From positions 1,860,001-1,924,000 of the forward strand of contig NZ_PHUG01000001.1 of NCBI RefSeq assembly GCF_002813325.1: a stretch of DNA of 64,000 bases, written 5' to 3'. The stretch is from Janthinobacterium sp. 64. Lineage in GTDB: Bacteria; Pseudomonadota; Gammaproteobacteria; Burkholderiales; Burkholderiaceae_D. Positions 33,656 to 43,243 of the stretch are shown one piece after another. The notes beneath the pieces were generated by a model, which saw only the letters and a program-made list of their open reading frames with translations, had not been told where the DNA came from and ran no database searches. A program made the translations under genes and the position numbers. Position 1 is the first letter of the stretch; each line of letters begins with the position of its first letter.

Positions 33656-34156
33656 TCAGGCGCGCAGCAGCAAGGCCACGGCTTCGGCCGCGATGCCTTC
33701 TTCACGGCCCAGGTAGCCCAGCTTTTCATTCGTCTTGGCCTTGATGTTGACCTGGCCCACACTCACGCCCAGGTCGTCGGCCACGTTGGCGCACATGGCG
33801 GCGATGTGCGGCGCCATTTTCGGGCGCTGGGCGATGATGGTGGCGTCGATATTGCCGATGATATAACCGGTCGCCTGCACGCGGCGCACGGCTTCGCGCA
33901 GCAGGGTGCGCGAATCGGCGCCCTTGAATTGCGCATCCGTGTCGGGGAAATGGCGGCCGATGTCGCCCAGCGCGGCCGCGCCGAAGATGGCATCCGTGAT
34001 CGCGTGCAGCAATACGTCGGCATCGGAATGGCCGAGCAAGCCCAGGTGATGGGGGATGTTCACGCCGCCGATGATCAGGTCGCGGTGTTCCACCAGCGCG
34101 TGGCAGTCATAGCCCTGGCCGATGCGAAATGGGAGGTCGGGTGTCGTTGTGTGCAT
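33656..34156 (-). CDS. ispF: 2-C-methyl-D-erythritol 2,4-cyclodiphosphate synthase
   Basis: MEP pathway enzyme of isoprenoid synthesis that cyclises CDP-methylerythritol 2-phosphate with release of CMP; 166 residues, a trimer. Metal ligands are visible in GQGYDCHAL (Asp and His) and [11 protein letters not shown] (His). [11 protein letters not shown] and [15 protein letters not shown] are also family landmarks. The ATG at 34156 has GAGAG about 7 bases before it; a TTG at 34177 would overlap the ispD stop and is less likely. It follows ispD on the same strand, 17 bases later. Confidence 0.96.
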   Translation of the reverse strand: MHTTTPDLPFRIGQGYDCHALVEHRDLIIGGVNIPHHLGLLGHSDADVLLHAITDAIFGAAALGDIGRHFPDTDAQFKGADSRTLLREAVRRVQATGYIIGNIDATIIAQRPKMAPHIAAMCANVADDLGVSVGQVNIKAKTNEKLGYLGREEGIAAEAVALLLRA

Positions 34157-34173
34157 GCGGGTCTCTCTGGAAT

Positions 34174-34884
34174 TCAAGGATTAGCCAAGTACAGCTCGGC
34201 CGTGTGTATGTCGCGTGGCAAGGTCACCTTCAGGTTGCGCGGGTGGCCTTCGACCAGTCTGGGCGCCAGGCCCAGCGCTTCGACGGCGCTGGCGTCGTCG
34301 GTAATCGCTTGCGGATCGGGTGCTTGCGACAGGGCCCGCTGCAGCAAGGCATAGCTGAACATTTGCGGCGTCTGCGCCAGCCACAGGCCGTCGCGCGGCA
34401 CCGTCTGCGCCGACAGGCTGTCCGGCCCCGCCCGCTTGACGGTGTCGACCACGGGCAAGGCCAGCAAGCCGCCGGCCGGATGTTCTGCGACTTCGGTAAT
34501 GAGCTTTGCGATCAGCGCCGGCGTCAGGCCGGGACGCGCCGCATCGTGCACCAGCACCTGGTCGTGGGCAGCGATGCTGCCATGCAGCGCCTGCAGGCCA
34601 TTCAAGGTCGTTTCCATGCGCGTGGCGCCGCCGCAGCGCAGTACAGTCACGCCGCTGTTGTTCCCTTGCGGCACTGCGCCATCGATCTGGCCATCCTCGG
34701 CGCTGACGACGATGTACGTATGCGCGATCAGGGGACTGGCGAGAAAGGCGTCCACGGCGTGGCGCAGCATGGGCTTGCCGGCAATGGGCAGGTATTGCTT
34801 GGGGCTGCCCGCTTCCATGCGCGCGCCCACGCCGGCGGCGGGGATCAGCGCAAAGTAACGGACGGTGTTCGGTGCTGCTGTCAT
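34174..34884 (-). CDS. ispD: 2-C-methyl-D-erythritol 4-phosphate cytidylyltransferase
   Basis: Enzyme of the MEP pathway that transfers CMP from CTP to methylerythritol phosphate; 236 residues. The nucleotide-binding loop is [17 protein letters not shown], with Arg and Lys that hold [13 protein letters not shown] and TPQMF are further conserved parts. AAGGA lies 6 bases before the ATG. It is followed closely by ispF, as in many proteobacteria, and preceded by an exported HExxH protein 12 bases away, so all may be in one transcript. Confidence 0.96.
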   Translation of the reverse strand: MTAAPNTVRYFALIPAAGVGARMEAGSPKQYLPIAGKPMLRHAVDAFLASPLIAHTYIVVSAEDGQIDGAVPQGNNSGVTVLRCGGATRMETTLNGLQALHGSIAAHDQVLVHDAARPGLTPALIAKLITEVAEHPAGGLLALPVVDTVKRAGPDSLSAQTVPRDGLWLAQTPQMFSYALLQRALSQAPDPQAITDDASAVEALGLAPRLVEGHPRNLKVTLPRDIHTAELYLANP

Positions 34885-34896
34885 GCCATTCCTTGT

Positions 34897-35592
34897 CTAG
34901 TTGGCGGGCGCTGCCTTGCCCGCCAGGATGTTCTGGATCTCGCCTTTGCACGCCTTGCCCAGGCGCGCATATTCTTGTGGAGAATCAATGGCCGCCTGCA
35001 AGGTTTCCACCTTGCGCATTTCAGCCTTGATGTACGGCAACCAGCCCGTGTCGATCTCGCGCGCCAGCGCCGCCTTGGCCGTGCCGCTGGGCGCGTACAG
35101 GGGGCGCGCCTCGAAGCGTTTGGCCAGCGCTGCGCGCACGGTCTTTTCCACGCGCGGCAAATGTTCCATATAGGTCTTCATGTGCCGCAGTTCGTGCGCG
35201 AGTATCTCATCATACGCGCAAGTGCCGGGAGCAAATTCACGGCCGATATAGATCACCACGGGCGCATACGTGAGGGTCACGGTAATCTGCGGCGCCACGC
35301 ATTCATAGCCGCTGGCCGCATCTTGCAGCATGGGGCCGGCCAGGGCGATGGCCACGCGCGAATCGGTCTTCGTCAAGCCCAGTACCCAGGTATTGGCGCG
35401 CGCCATTCCTTTCATTACCGTCAGCGCCTTGTACGGCAGATGCGTATCGATGCTGTAACCGTTCTGCTGCGCCGTCAGCACGGACACCGTCTTGCTGATC
35501 GTGTCTTCGCAGCGCACCTGGAACGGCGTGCGCGCCTGCGCCTGTGCACCCAGGGTGGCACAGGCAAGCAGCAGGAAGATTGCCGTGCGCAT
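34897..35592 (-). CDS. Predicted exported HExxH metalloprotein, family uncertain
   Basis: A 231-residue protein with a signal peptide (1-20, ending AQAQA), so periplasmic or lipid-free secreted. It contains HELRH (133-137), the HExxH zinc motif, with His144 seven residues after as a possible third ligand. Four Cys residues (CED, YEC, GTC, GKAC) may form disulfides. DUF922, a group of secreted putative zinc proteases, is the nearest idea but I am not sure. The ATG at 35592 is used since the longer frame starts at TTG in the Nudix stop. It lies between the Nudix gene and ispD with short gaps. Confidence 0.7.
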   Translation of the reverse strand: MRTAIFLLLACATLGAQAQARTPFQVRCEDTISKTVSVLTAQQNGYSIDTHLPYKALTVMKGMARANTWVLGLTKTDSRVAIALAGPMLQDAASGYECVAPQITVTLTYAPVVIYIGREFAPGTCAYDEILAHELRHMKTYMEHLPRVEKTVRAALAKRFEARPLYAPSGTAKAALAREIDTGWLPYIKAEMRKVETLQAAIDSPQEYARLGKACKGEIQNILAGKAAPAN

Positions 35593-35600
35593 GCGCAAGA

Positions 35601-36158
35601 TCAAGCCGCTTGCCAGGCGCCGCTGGTGATCTTGTCGAGCCAGAAGATGCCGATGACGGTTTTCACGTCCGTGATCGTGCCATCCTTGACCCAGTCCAGC
35701 AGCTGCGGCACGGTGGCCGTAAATGTCTCCAGGAATTCGCCCTCGTCCAGGCGGCGTTCGCCGGCCACGAGGCCGCGCGCCAGAAACAGTTCCAGGTGCT
35801 CGTCGGAGTACGCGATGGCGTTATGGATGGTGGAGACGAATTGCCAGTCGCTGGCCGTGTAGCCCGTTTCTTCCAGCAACTCGCGCTGGGCGCACGCCAG
35901 GTGCGATTCGCCCGCATCGATCTTGCCGGCCGGGAATTCAATGAAGACACGGTCCAGCGGATAGCGGTACTGGCGTTCCATCAGCACCGTGCCATCGTCG
36001 AGCAGCGGCAGGATGACGACGGCGCCCGGGTGCAGGATGAATTCGCGCGCCGTGATCTTGCCGTCCGGCAGAGTCACGCGGTCGCGTTGCACGCGCAGGA
36101 AGCCGCCCTGGTAGACGAGCTCGCCGTCCACCTTGGTTTCAGTCAGATTCGTATCCAT
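35601..36158 (-). CDS. Nudix hydrolase, ADP-ribose pyrophosphatase type
   Basis: Cytoplasmic hydrolase of 185 residues. The Nudix box reads GKIDAGESHLACAQRELLEE then TGY, complete with the REx2EE catalytic residues. The upstream RQYRYPLDRVFIEFPAG is typical of ADP-ribose or sugar-nucleotide pyrophosphatases (NudF type). AAGGA lies 6 bases before the ATG. The gene follows the nuo operon terminator by 15 bases, and in many relatives it trails nuoN and DUF2818. The next gene starts 8 bases after its stop. Confidence 0.92.
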   Translation of the reverse strand: MDTNLTETKVDGELVYQGGFLRVQRDRVTLPDGKITAREFILHPGAVVILPLLDDGTVLMERQYRYPLDRVFIEFPAGKIDAGESHLACAQRELLEETGYTASDWQFVSTIHNAIAYSDEHLELFLARGLVAGERRLDEGEFLETFTATVPQLLDWVKDGTITDVKTVIGIFWLDKITSGAWQAA

Positions 36159-36175
36159 GGGATTCCTTTATTCAA

Positions 36176-36199
36176 TAAAAAACGGCGCCAGAGGCGCCG
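36176..36199 (-). terminator. Terminator of the nuo operon
   Basis: CGGCGCC (36183-36189) and GGCGCCG (36193-36199) pair exactly around AGA. On the minus strand the stem is followed by TTTTTT. It lies 17 bases after the DUF2818 stop and marks the end of the long nuo transcript. Confidence 0.88.
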
Positions 36200-36216
36200 C
36201 TTTCGGAGGATGGTGC

Positions 36217-36540
36217 CTAGCGGCGCTTACGCAGATAACGAGTCACGAAACCTGGGAAAGCCAGCACCAGGAACAGGCATCCGGTGATGGCATAGAACTC
36301 CCACGTCTGCGGGAAGCCGTTGCCGATGCGCGCTTCGAGCGCGAACGCCACGGCGCCGACGATGAAATACAGAATCACCATCTCCAGCAGGCGCAGCGCC
36401 AGCGGCTTGCGCCAGCCCTGCTCCGCCTGCGCCGCCTTTTTCAGGGGCACGGCGGCAAACAGCTTCTCGTTCAGGAAAGGCAGGTTGGCGCCCAGGATAC
36501 CCAGGGCGATCACCAGCCAGCTCGAAGCGGTGACATCCAT
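36217..36540 (-). CDS. DUF2818 family membrane protein following nuoN
   Basis: A 107-residue inner-membrane protein with about three helices (7-26, 52-72 and 80-100) and a basic C-terminus (RYLRKRR). It matches DUF2818, which in Burkholderiales is regularly found just after nuoN. Only 3 bases separate it from the nuoN stop, so it is part of the complex I operon. Its role is unknown; it could be an assembly or accessory factor (inference). Confidence 0.85.
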   Translation of the reverse strand: MDVTASSWLVIALGILGANLPFLNEKLFAAVPLKKAAQAEQGWRKPLALRLLEMVILYFIVGAVAFALEARIGNGFPQTWEFYAITGCLFLVLAFPGFVTRYLRKRR

Positions 36541-36543
36541 CGG

Positions 36544-38046
36544 TCAGGACGCCAGGGTCTTGGTGATGGCCGAAGCGCAAGCCGCCAGGATGCCTTCAGG
36601 CATCACACCGAGGGCCAGCACCAACACGCCGTTCAGTGCCAGCACGACGCGCATGTCGCCATGCACCACCAGTGCGTTGGAGTCCAGAGGCTCGTCGAAC
36701 CACATCATCTTCACGACGCGCAGGTAGTAGAAGGCGCCGATCAGCGAGAACAGCACGGCGGCGATGGTCAGCCACAGCTGGCCCGTGGCCAGCACGGAAG
36801 CGAGCACCGAGTACTTGGCCATGAAGCCCATCAGTGGCGGCACGCCGGCCAGCGAGAACATGAACAGGGTCATCACCAAGGCGAAGATCGGGCTGCGTTT
36901 GCCCAGGCCCTTGAAGTCGGCCAATTCTTCTGCTTCAAAACCATTACGTGCCAACAACATGATCACGCCAAAGGTACCCAGGGTAGTGAACACGTAGGTG
37001 ATGACGTAGTACATCGAAGCGCCATAGGCGGTGGCTGCGCCAGCCGCGTTCAGGGTGTTGTTCGGTGCGTCGACGGTACCGGACAGCAGACCCAGCAGGA
37101 CGAAGCCCATTTGCGCGATGGTCGAGTACGCCAACATGCGCTTCAGGTTCGTTTGCGCGATGGCGGTGAAGTTACCGATGGCCAGCGACATCACGGCCAG
37201 TACCAGCAGCATTTGCTGCCAGTCATGTGCCATCGGCAGCAAGCCCTCGCCCAGCAAGCGCAGGGTGATGGCAAACGCGGCCAGTTTCGGCGCGCCGCCC
37301 AGCAGCAGGGTCACGGCCGTTGGCGAACCTTGATACACGTCAGGCACCCACATGTGGAATGGCACGACGCCCAGTTTGAAGGCCAGGCCAGCGACGAGGA
37401 ACACCAGGCCGAAGACCATGATGGTGCCGTTGGTCTTGCTGTTTTCCAGCGCTACGCGCAGTTCGCCCAGGTCCAGCGTGCCGGAGGCGCCGTACAGCAT
37501 CGAGATACCGTACAACATGAAACCGGAAGCCAGCGCGCCCAGGATGAAGTATTTCATGGCCGCTTCCGTGGCCTTGGCATTGTCACGGCGCAGAGCGATC
37601 AGCGCGTACAGCGACAGCGACATCAGTTCCAGACCCAGGTAGATGATCAGGAAGTTGTTGGCCGAGATCATGATCATCTGGCCCAGCAGTGCAAACAGGG
37701 CCAGCACGTAGAACTCGCCGCCCAGGTTACCCGACAGCATGTTGCGGTCGGTAGCGTAGGCACGCGAGTAGATCAGGGTCAGCGCCACGGCGCCGTACGA
37801 GAACAGTTTCAGCAGCTGCGACATCGGGTCCGACACGAACATATTATGGAACGTGTAGACGGTGGTGCCCGCGTTGAAGTCGCCCACGGTCAGCAAGGCG
37901 CAGCCGGCCAGGGTCAGCAAGGACAGCGCATAGGTGATCGAACGCTTCGCCGCAGGCAAGAACATATCGATCAGCAAGAGCGCCGACGTGGCGATCAGCA
38001 GAAAGATTTCCGCGTACAGCGGTACCAGATTAGGTGCATTAGTCAT
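36544..38046 (-). CDS. nuoN: NADH-quinone oxidoreductase subunit N
   Basis: One of three antiporter-like proton-pumping subunits in the membrane arm of complex I; 500 residues with about 14 helices. The family core reads [19 protein letters not shown] with [25 protein letters not shown], in which the Lys of the discontinuous helices takes part in proton transfer. The nuoM stop is 16 bases upstream. It is last of the 14 nuo genes, followed by DUF2818 after 3 bases. Confidence 0.97.
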   Translation of the reverse strand: MTNAPNLVPLYAEIFLLIATSALLLIDMFLPAAKRSITYALSLLTLAGCALLTVGDFNAGTTVYTFHNMFVSDPMSQLLKLFSYGAVALTLIYSRAYATDRNMLSGNLGGEFYVLALFALLGQMIMISANNFLIIYLGLELMSLSLYALIALRRDNAKATEAAMKYFILGALASGFMLYGISMLYGASGTLDLGELRVALENSKTNGTIMVFGLVFLVAGLAFKLGVVPFHMWVPDVYQGSPTAVTLLLGGAPKLAAFAITLRLLGEGLLPMAHDWQQMLLVLAVMSLAIGNFTAIAQTNLKRMLAYSTIAQMGFVLLGLLSGTVDAPNNTLNAAGAATAYGASMYYVITYVFTTLGTFGVIMLLARNGFEAEELADFKGLGKRSPIFALVMTLFMFSLAGVPPLMGFMAKYSVLASVLATGQLWLTIAAVLFSLIGAFYYLRVVKMMWFDEPLDSNALVVHGDMRVVLALNGVLVLALGVMPEGILAACASAITKTLAS

Positions 38047-38062
38047 GTTATCGGTCTTCTAT

Positions 38063-39562
38063 TTAAGGCAACTTGCTGGTGGCGACATGCTGCAGCAGGT
38101 CAGCAACCGAAGTTTGCATCGTGTCGGTGAACGGGGCTGGGTACAGACCCATCACGAGCACGGCGATGGCCAGCACGGCAAGCATGAAGAATTCACGTTT
38201 GTTGATGTCGGTCAGTTCGGCCACATGCTTGTTCTTGATCTTGCCGAACACCACGCGCTTGGCCATCCACAGCGAGTACGCCGCGCCCCAGATCAGTGCC
38301 GTTGCAGCCAGCAGACCGATCCAGAAGTTGTATTGCACCGCGCCCAGGATCACCATGAACTCGCCGACGAAACCGGACGTGGCTGGCAAGCCGCAGTTGG
38401 CCATCGAGAACAGCACGAAGAAGGCGGCAAATTTCGGCATGCGGTTCACGACGCCGCCGTAGTCGGCGATGTTGCGGGTATGCATGCGGTCATACAGCAC
38501 GCCGATGCACAGGAACATCGCGCCGGAGATGAAGCCGTGCGAGACCATCTGCACGATACCGCCCTGTACCGAGATGTCGTTGAACATGAAGAAGCCCAGG
38601 GTGACGAAACCCATGTGCGCGATCGACGAATAGGCGACCAGTTTTTTCATGTCGGTTTGCACCAGGGCAACCAGACCGATGTAGATGACGGCGATCAGCG
38701 ACAAGGCGATCATGAAGCCCGACAGGTAGTGGCTGGCATCCGGCGTGATCGGCAGCGAAAAACGCAGGAAGCCGTAGGCGCCCAGTTTCAGCATGATGGC
38801 GGCCAGCACGGCGGAACCACCGGTAGGCGCTTCCACGTGGACGTCGGGCAACCACGTGTGGACGGGGAACATCGGCACCTTGACGGCAAACGCCATCAGG
38901 AAGGCCAGGAAGATGAAGATCTGCTCGTTCATCGTCAGCTTGAACGCATGCCAGGCCAGGATGTCGAAGGTGCCCGACACATTGCGCAGGTAGATGATGG
39001 CAACGAGGGTCAGCAGCGAACCGAAGAAGGTGTACAGGAAGAACTTGAACGACGCGTACACGCGGTTCGAGCCGCCCCAGATGCCGATGATGATGAACAT
39101 CGGGATCAGGGTTGCTTCAAAGAAGAAGTAGAACAGCAAGCCGTCCAGCGCGCAGAACACGCCGATCATCAGGCCCGACAGGATCAGGAACGATCCCATG
39201 TACTGGGCGATGCGCTTCTCGATCACTTGCCAGGCCGAAATGACGACGATGACCGTGATGAACGCCGTCAGTGGCACGAACCACAGCGACAGGCCGTCGA
39301 TACCCAGCGAGTACCAGATATTGAAGGTTGCTATCCACGGTGCTTTTTCGACGAATTGCATGCCGTGTGCGGCGTTGTCGAAATGCTGGATCAGCGGCAA
39401 GGTGCACAGCATGCTGAGCACGGCGCCAGCCAGCGACAGCCAGCGGGTAAAGCCCGCTTTGCTGTCACGGCCAAGAGCCAGGATCAGGACGCCGCAAATG
39501 ATCGGCACCCAGATCGACAGACTCAGGTAAGGAGGTAGTGTAGAAATCGTAGACTGCATCAT
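38063..39562 (-). CDS. nuoM: NADH-quinone oxidoreductase subunit M
   Basis: Antiporter-like subunit of complex I with about 14 helices, 499 residues. PLHTW-type landmark reads VHTWLPDVHVEAPTGGSA, and a conserved Glu lies in the fifth helix region (FFFEATLIPMFIIIGIWGG). LVAYSSIAHMGFVTLG matches the key discontinuous helix. The start could be the ATG at 39562 or 39559 (two adjacent). It follows nuoL by 29 bases. Confidence 0.97.
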   Translation of the reverse strand: MMQSTISTLPPYLSLSIWVPIICGVLILALGRDSKAGFTRWLSLAGAVLSMLCTLPLIQHFDNAAHGMQFVEKAPWIATFNIWYSLGIDGLSLWFVPLTAFITVIVVISAWQVIEKRIAQYMGSFLILSGLMIGVFCALDGLLFYFFFEATLIPMFIIIGIWGGSNRVYASFKFFLYTFFGSLLTLVAIIYLRNVSGTFDILAWHAFKLTMNEQIFIFLAFLMAFAVKVPMFPVHTWLPDVHVEAPTGGSAVLAAIMLKLGAYGFLRFSLPITPDASHYLSGFMIALSLIAVIYIGLVALVQTDMKKLVAYSSIAHMGFVTLGFFMFNDISVQGGIVQMVSHGFISGAMFLCIGVLYDRMHTRNIADYGGVVNRMPKFAAFFVLFSMANCGLPATSGFVGEFMVILGAVQYNFWIGLLAATALIWGAAYSLWMAKRVVFGKIKNKHVAELTDINKREFFMLAVLAIAVLVMGLYPAPFTDTMQTSVADLLQHVATSKLP

Positions 39563-39591
39563 GGTTCTCAGTATTCTTTTATCAGGTCAGC

Positions 39592-41691
39592 TTACTTAGC
39601 GGGCCAGAATGGCAGGAAATAGATCAGGAAGCCCAGCACGCCCAGGATCATCACGAATGCATAGTGATAGATGTAGCCGGTCTGCAACACTCGCGACAGC
39701 GAGGACAGCCAGGCGACGACCTTGGCGCTACCGTTGACCAGCAGGCCATCGATCAGCTTCTTGTCACCGAAGTTCCACAGGCCATTACCCAGCAAGCGGG
39801 CACCGCCGGCGAACACGACTTCATTGAACTTGTCCATGTAGTACTTGTTGTCCAGCAGGGTGTGGATCGCGTGGAACTTGGCAAAGAACCAGGCTGGTAC
39901 ACGCGGGTTGACCATGTAGCAGTAGTAGGCTGCCACCACGCCGGACAATGCCAGCCAGAACGGTGCCGTCGACAGGCCGTGGATCGCCATCGCCATCGCG
40001 CCGTGGAATTCATGCGACAACTCTTCCATTGCTGGATGGTTTTCGCCCACAAAAATCACGCCCTTGAAGAAATCGCCATGCAGCATCGGGCCGATCGTCA
40101 GGTAACCGATCAGCAGCGAAGGAATCGCCAGCATCACCAGCGGGAACCAGACGACGAATGGGGATTCATGCGGCTTCTGACCAGGTTCCAGACCGTGGTG
40201 CGCGTGGTCGTCTTCGTCTTCTTCATGATGGTCGTCATGTGCATCGCCGTGCGCGCCATGGGCCGCTTTCGGTGCGTGATGGTCGTCATGGCCGTGCGCA
40301 TGCGCCTGGCCGAAACGTTCCTTGCCATGGAAGACGAGGAAATACATGCGGAACGAATAGAAGGCGGTGACGAACACGCCAGCCAGCACGGCGAACTGGG
40401 CAAAGCCAGCACCCCAGATGTGCGTCGCTTCGACGGCTTCGATGATGCTGTCTTTCGAGTAGAAACCGGAGAACAGCGGCGTGCCGATCAGGGCCAGCGA
40501 ACCGACCAGTGACGTGATCCAGGTGATCGGCATGTACTTGCGCAGGCCGCCCATGTTGCGAATGTCCTGGTCATGGTGCATGCCGATGATGACGGAACCG
40601 GCGCCCAGGAACAGCAGTGCCTTGAAGAAGGCGTGCGTCATCAGGTGGAACACGGCCACGGAGTACGCGGACGAACCCAGCGCCACGGTCATGTAACCGA
40701 GCTGCGACAGGGTCGAGTAAGCGACGACGCGCTTGATGTCGTTCTGGATGATGCCCAGGAAACCCATGAACAGCGCCGTGATGGAGCCGATCACCAGGAT
40801 GAAGGACAGCGCCGTGTCGGACAGTTCGAACAGCGGCGACATGCGCGAAACCATGAAGATACCGGCCGTCACCATCGTCGCGGCGTGGATCAGTGCCGAG
40901 ATCGGGGTAGGACCTTCCATCGAGTCAGGCAGCCACACGTGCAGCGGGAACTGCGCCGACTTGCCCATCGCGCCGATGAACAGGCAGATGCAGGCGACGG
41001 TCAGCAGGGCCCAGTCGGTACCTGGAAGGCTCAACAGCGCCAGTTCGTCTTTTTTGGCGAACACTTCCTGGTAGTTCATGGTGCCGGCGTAGGCCAGCAG
41101 CAGGCCGATACCGAGAATGAAGCCGAAGTCGCCCACGCGGTTGACAAGGAAAGCCTTCATGTTGGCCACGATGGCCGTCGGACGCTGGTACCAGAAACCG
41201 ATCAAGAGGTAAGAGACCAGGCCCACGGCTTCCCAACCGAAGAACAGTTGCAGGAAGTTGTTGGCCATGACCAGCATCAGCATCGAGAACGTGAACAGCG
41301 AGATGTAGGCGAAGAAGCGGTTGTAGCCTTCGTCGTCCTTCATGTAGCCGATCGTGTAGATGTGCACCATCAGAGAAACAAAAGTGACCACGCACATCAT
41401 CATCGCCGACAGCGAATCGATCTGGAAGCCCACTTCCATCTTCAGGGTGCCGATCGTCATCCAGTTATAGATCGTGCCGTTGAATGTCGCGCCATCCATC
41501 ACTGCCAGCAGTGTCTGCACGGACAGGATGAACGCAATCAGTACGCCCAGGATCGTCGCGGTATGCGACGTCTTGCGTCCGACCAAATTACCCAGGAACT
41601 GGGTGCCAAGCAAGCCTGCAATCGCGGCACCGGCCAGCGGCGCCAGCGGTACGGCAAGAAGGAGGTTAGGGTTGAGGAGTTGCCCCGCCAT
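39592..41691 (-). CDS. nuoL: NADH-quinone oxidoreductase subunit L
   Basis: Largest antiporter-like subunit (699 residues) at the far end of the complex I membrane arm; about 16 helices and the long lateral helix near the C-terminus. LHVWLPDSMEGPTPISALIHAATMV and DIKRVVAYSTLSQLGYM are typical. A His/Asp/Glu-rich insert sits at about residues 457-504, with pieces such as AHAHGHDDHH and DDHHEEDEDDHAHH, longer than in E. coli NuoL. AAGG lies 6 bases before the ATG. It follows nuoK by 46 bases. Confidence 0.97.
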   Translation of the reverse strand: MAGQLLNPNLLLAVPLAPLAGAAIAGLLGTQFLGNLVGRKTSHTATILGVLIAFILSVQTLLAVMDGATFNGTIYNWMTIGTLKMEVGFQIDSLSAMMMCVVTFVSLMVHIYTIGYMKDDEGYNRFFAYISLFTFSMLMLVMANNFLQLFFGWEAVGLVSYLLIGFWYQRPTAIVANMKAFLVNRVGDFGFILGIGLLLAYAGTMNYQEVFAKKDELALLSLPGTDWALLTVACICLFIGAMGKSAQFPLHVWLPDSMEGPTPISALIHAATMVTAGIFMVSRMSPLFELSDTALSFILVIGSITALFMGFLGIIQNDIKRVVAYSTLSQLGYMTVALGSSAYSVAVFHLMTHAFFKALLFLGAGSVIIGMHHDQDIRNMGGLRKYMPITWITSLVGSLALIGTPLFSGFYSKDSIIEAVEATHIWGAGFAQFAVLAGVFVTAFYSFRMYFLVFHGKERFGQAHAHGHDDHHAPKAAHGAHGDAHDDHHEEDEDDHAHHGLEPGQKPHESPFVVWFPLVMLAIPSLLIGYLTIGPMLHGDFFKGVIFVGENHPAMEELSHEFHGAMAMAIHGLSTAPFWLALSGVVAAYYCYMVNPRVPAWFFAKFHAIHTLLDNKYYMDKFNEVVFAGGARLLGNGLWNFGDKKLIDGLLVNGSAKVVAWLSSLSRVLQTGYIYHYAFVMILGVLGFLIYFLPFWPAK

Positions 41692-41737
41692 GATGAACCT
41701 TAATCGTTATTATTCGAGAGATCGAGTCTGAAAAACA

Positions 41738-42046
41738 TCAGCCTTTGAGGCTGTCCAGGTCTTCGACGTTGATGGTATCCAGATTACGGAACATCACCAC
41801 CAGAATAGCCAGACCGATAGCCGACTCAGCGGCGGCAACCGTCAGGATGAAGAAAACGAAGATCTGACCGGCCGCGTCGCCCATGAAATGGGAGAACGCG
41901 ATGAAATTCATATTCACCGCCAGCAGCATCAATTCGATTGCCATCAGCAATACGATGATGTTCTTGCGGTTCAGGAAAATACCGACGATCGAGATTGCGA
42001 ACAGGATCGCGCCCAGGACCAAAAAATGTGTGAGCGATAATGTCAT
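41738..42046 (-). CDS. nuoK: NADH-quinone oxidoreductase subunit K
   Basis: Membrane subunit of complex I, 102 residues, three helices. Glu in the second helix ([11 protein letters not shown]) is the conserved proton-path residue, and another Glu lies in the third ([13 protein letters not shown]). Its ATG overlaps the nuoJ stop by four bases (ATGA), so the two are coupled. nuoL follows after 46 bases. Confidence 0.97.
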   Translation of the reverse strand: MTLSLTHFLVLGAILFAISIVGIFLNRKNIIVLLMAIELMLLAVNMNFIAFSHFMGDAAGQIFVFFILTVAAAESAIGLAILVVMFRNLDTINVEDLDSLKG

Positions 42047-42675
42047 GGTGCCTCCTTAACTTCCGGCTCAGCCGCAGGACGCTCGACCACCGCGTCCATC
42101 TTGATGATCTTCAGGCGGTCGTTGCGCTTGACGCGCACGGCATCGCCCGGAGCAAAATGCTTGGTGTCCTTGCGTTTGCGCAGGGTCAGTGCAACCGCGG
42201 CAACGATAGCCACCAGCAGCACGACGGCAGCGATCTCGAAGGCGAACACATATTCCGTGTAGATCAGCAAGCCCAGTTCCTTGGTGCCGCCCAGGTTGAC
42301 GTTGACCGGCGCGATGCTAGGCGTAAAGTTGCGGAAACCGTGCCACAGGACGGCGGCCATTTCCAGCACGATGATCACGCCCACCGTCACCGACAAAGGC
42401 AGATAGCCCCAGAAGCCTTCGCGCATGCGGTCGATATTGATATCGAGCATCATGACCACGAAGAGGAACAGCACCATCACGGCGCCGACATACACCAATA
42501 CCAGCACGATGGCCAGGAATTCAGCTTGCAGCAGCATCCAGATGCCCGCTGCGGAGAAGAAGGACAGTACCAGGAACAGTACTGCGTGGACCGGATTACG
42601 GGCCGTGATGACGCGCGTCGCTGCCAGAATCAAGATCAGCGCGAAGGCGTAAAACAAAATTGTTTTAAAGTCCAT
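42043..42675 (-). CDS. nuoJ: NADH-quinone oxidoreductase subunit J
   Basis: Membrane subunit with five helices, 210 residues. [31 protein letters not shown] is the signature third helix region (shown as landmark in shortened form: [19 protein letters not shown]). The ATG at 42675 ([11 protein letters not shown]) gives the family start. It lies 65 bases after nuoI and ends within the nuoK start. The C-terminal tail is hydrophilic and longer than in E. coli, rich in Lys/Glu/Pro. Confidence 0.96.
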   Translation of the reverse strand: MDFKTILFYAFALILILAATRVITARNPVHAVLFLVLSFFSAAGIWMLLQAEFLAIVLVLVYVGAVMVLFLFVVMMLDINIDRMREGFWGYLPLSVTVGVIIVLEMAAVLWHGFRNFTPSIAPVNVNLGGTKELGLLIYTEYVFAFEIAAVVLLVAIVAAVALTLRKRKDTKHFAPGDAVRVKRNDRLKIIKMDAVVERPAAEPEVKEAP

Positions 42676-42740
42676 AAAAAACCCAATAGACGTACAGATG
42701 AACGAGGGGCGCGCCGCAGCCATTGGCTACGGCGCATCCA

Positions 42741-43229
42741 TCAGCGATAAGGTGCGTCGGCGGCGCGCGCAGCGGCGATGTCATTTTCATAACGATCACC
42801 CACGGCCAGCAACATCTCTTTCGTGTAATACAAATCCCCGCGTTTCTCGCCGTGGTATTCCAGGATTTGCGTCTCGACGATCGAATCGACCGGGCAGGAC
42901 TCTTCGCAGAAACCGCAGAAGATGCACTTGGTCAAGTCAATATCGTAACGCGTGGTGCGGCGCGAGCCGTCGTCACGCTGTTCCGATTCGATCGTGATGG
43001 CCATCGCCGGGCAAACCGCTTCGCACAGTTTGCAGGCGATGCAACGTTCCTCGCCGTTCGGGTAGCGGCGCAGCGCGTGCAAGCCACGGAAACGCGGCGA
43101 GATCGGTGTCTTCTCTTCCGGGAATTGCACCGTGATCTTGCGCGAAAACATGTACTTGCCTGTCAGCGCCATGCCCTTGATCAGCTCGCCTAACAAGAGG
43201 CTGCTGAAGAAATCTTTTACCTTATCCAT
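42741..43229 (-). CDS. nuoI: NADH-quinone oxidoreductase subunit I
   Basis: Peripheral-arm subunit of 162 residues that carries clusters N6a and N6b. Two ferredoxin motifs are intact: [12 protein letters not shown] and [12 protein letters not shown]. An amphipathic N-terminus ([20 protein letters not shown]) sits at the membrane. The ATG at 43229 fits the family better than that at 43253. It lies 14 bases after nuoH. Confidence 0.97.
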   Translation of the reverse strand: MDKVKDFFSSLLLGELIKGMALTGKYMFSRKITVQFPEEKTPISPRFRGLHALRRYPNGEERCIACKLCEAVCPAMAITIESEQRDDGSRRTTRYDIDLTKCIFCGFCEESCPVDSIVETQILEYHGEKRGDLYYTKEMLLAVGDRYENDIAAARAADAPYR

Positions 43230-43243
43230 TCGTATGCACTCTC

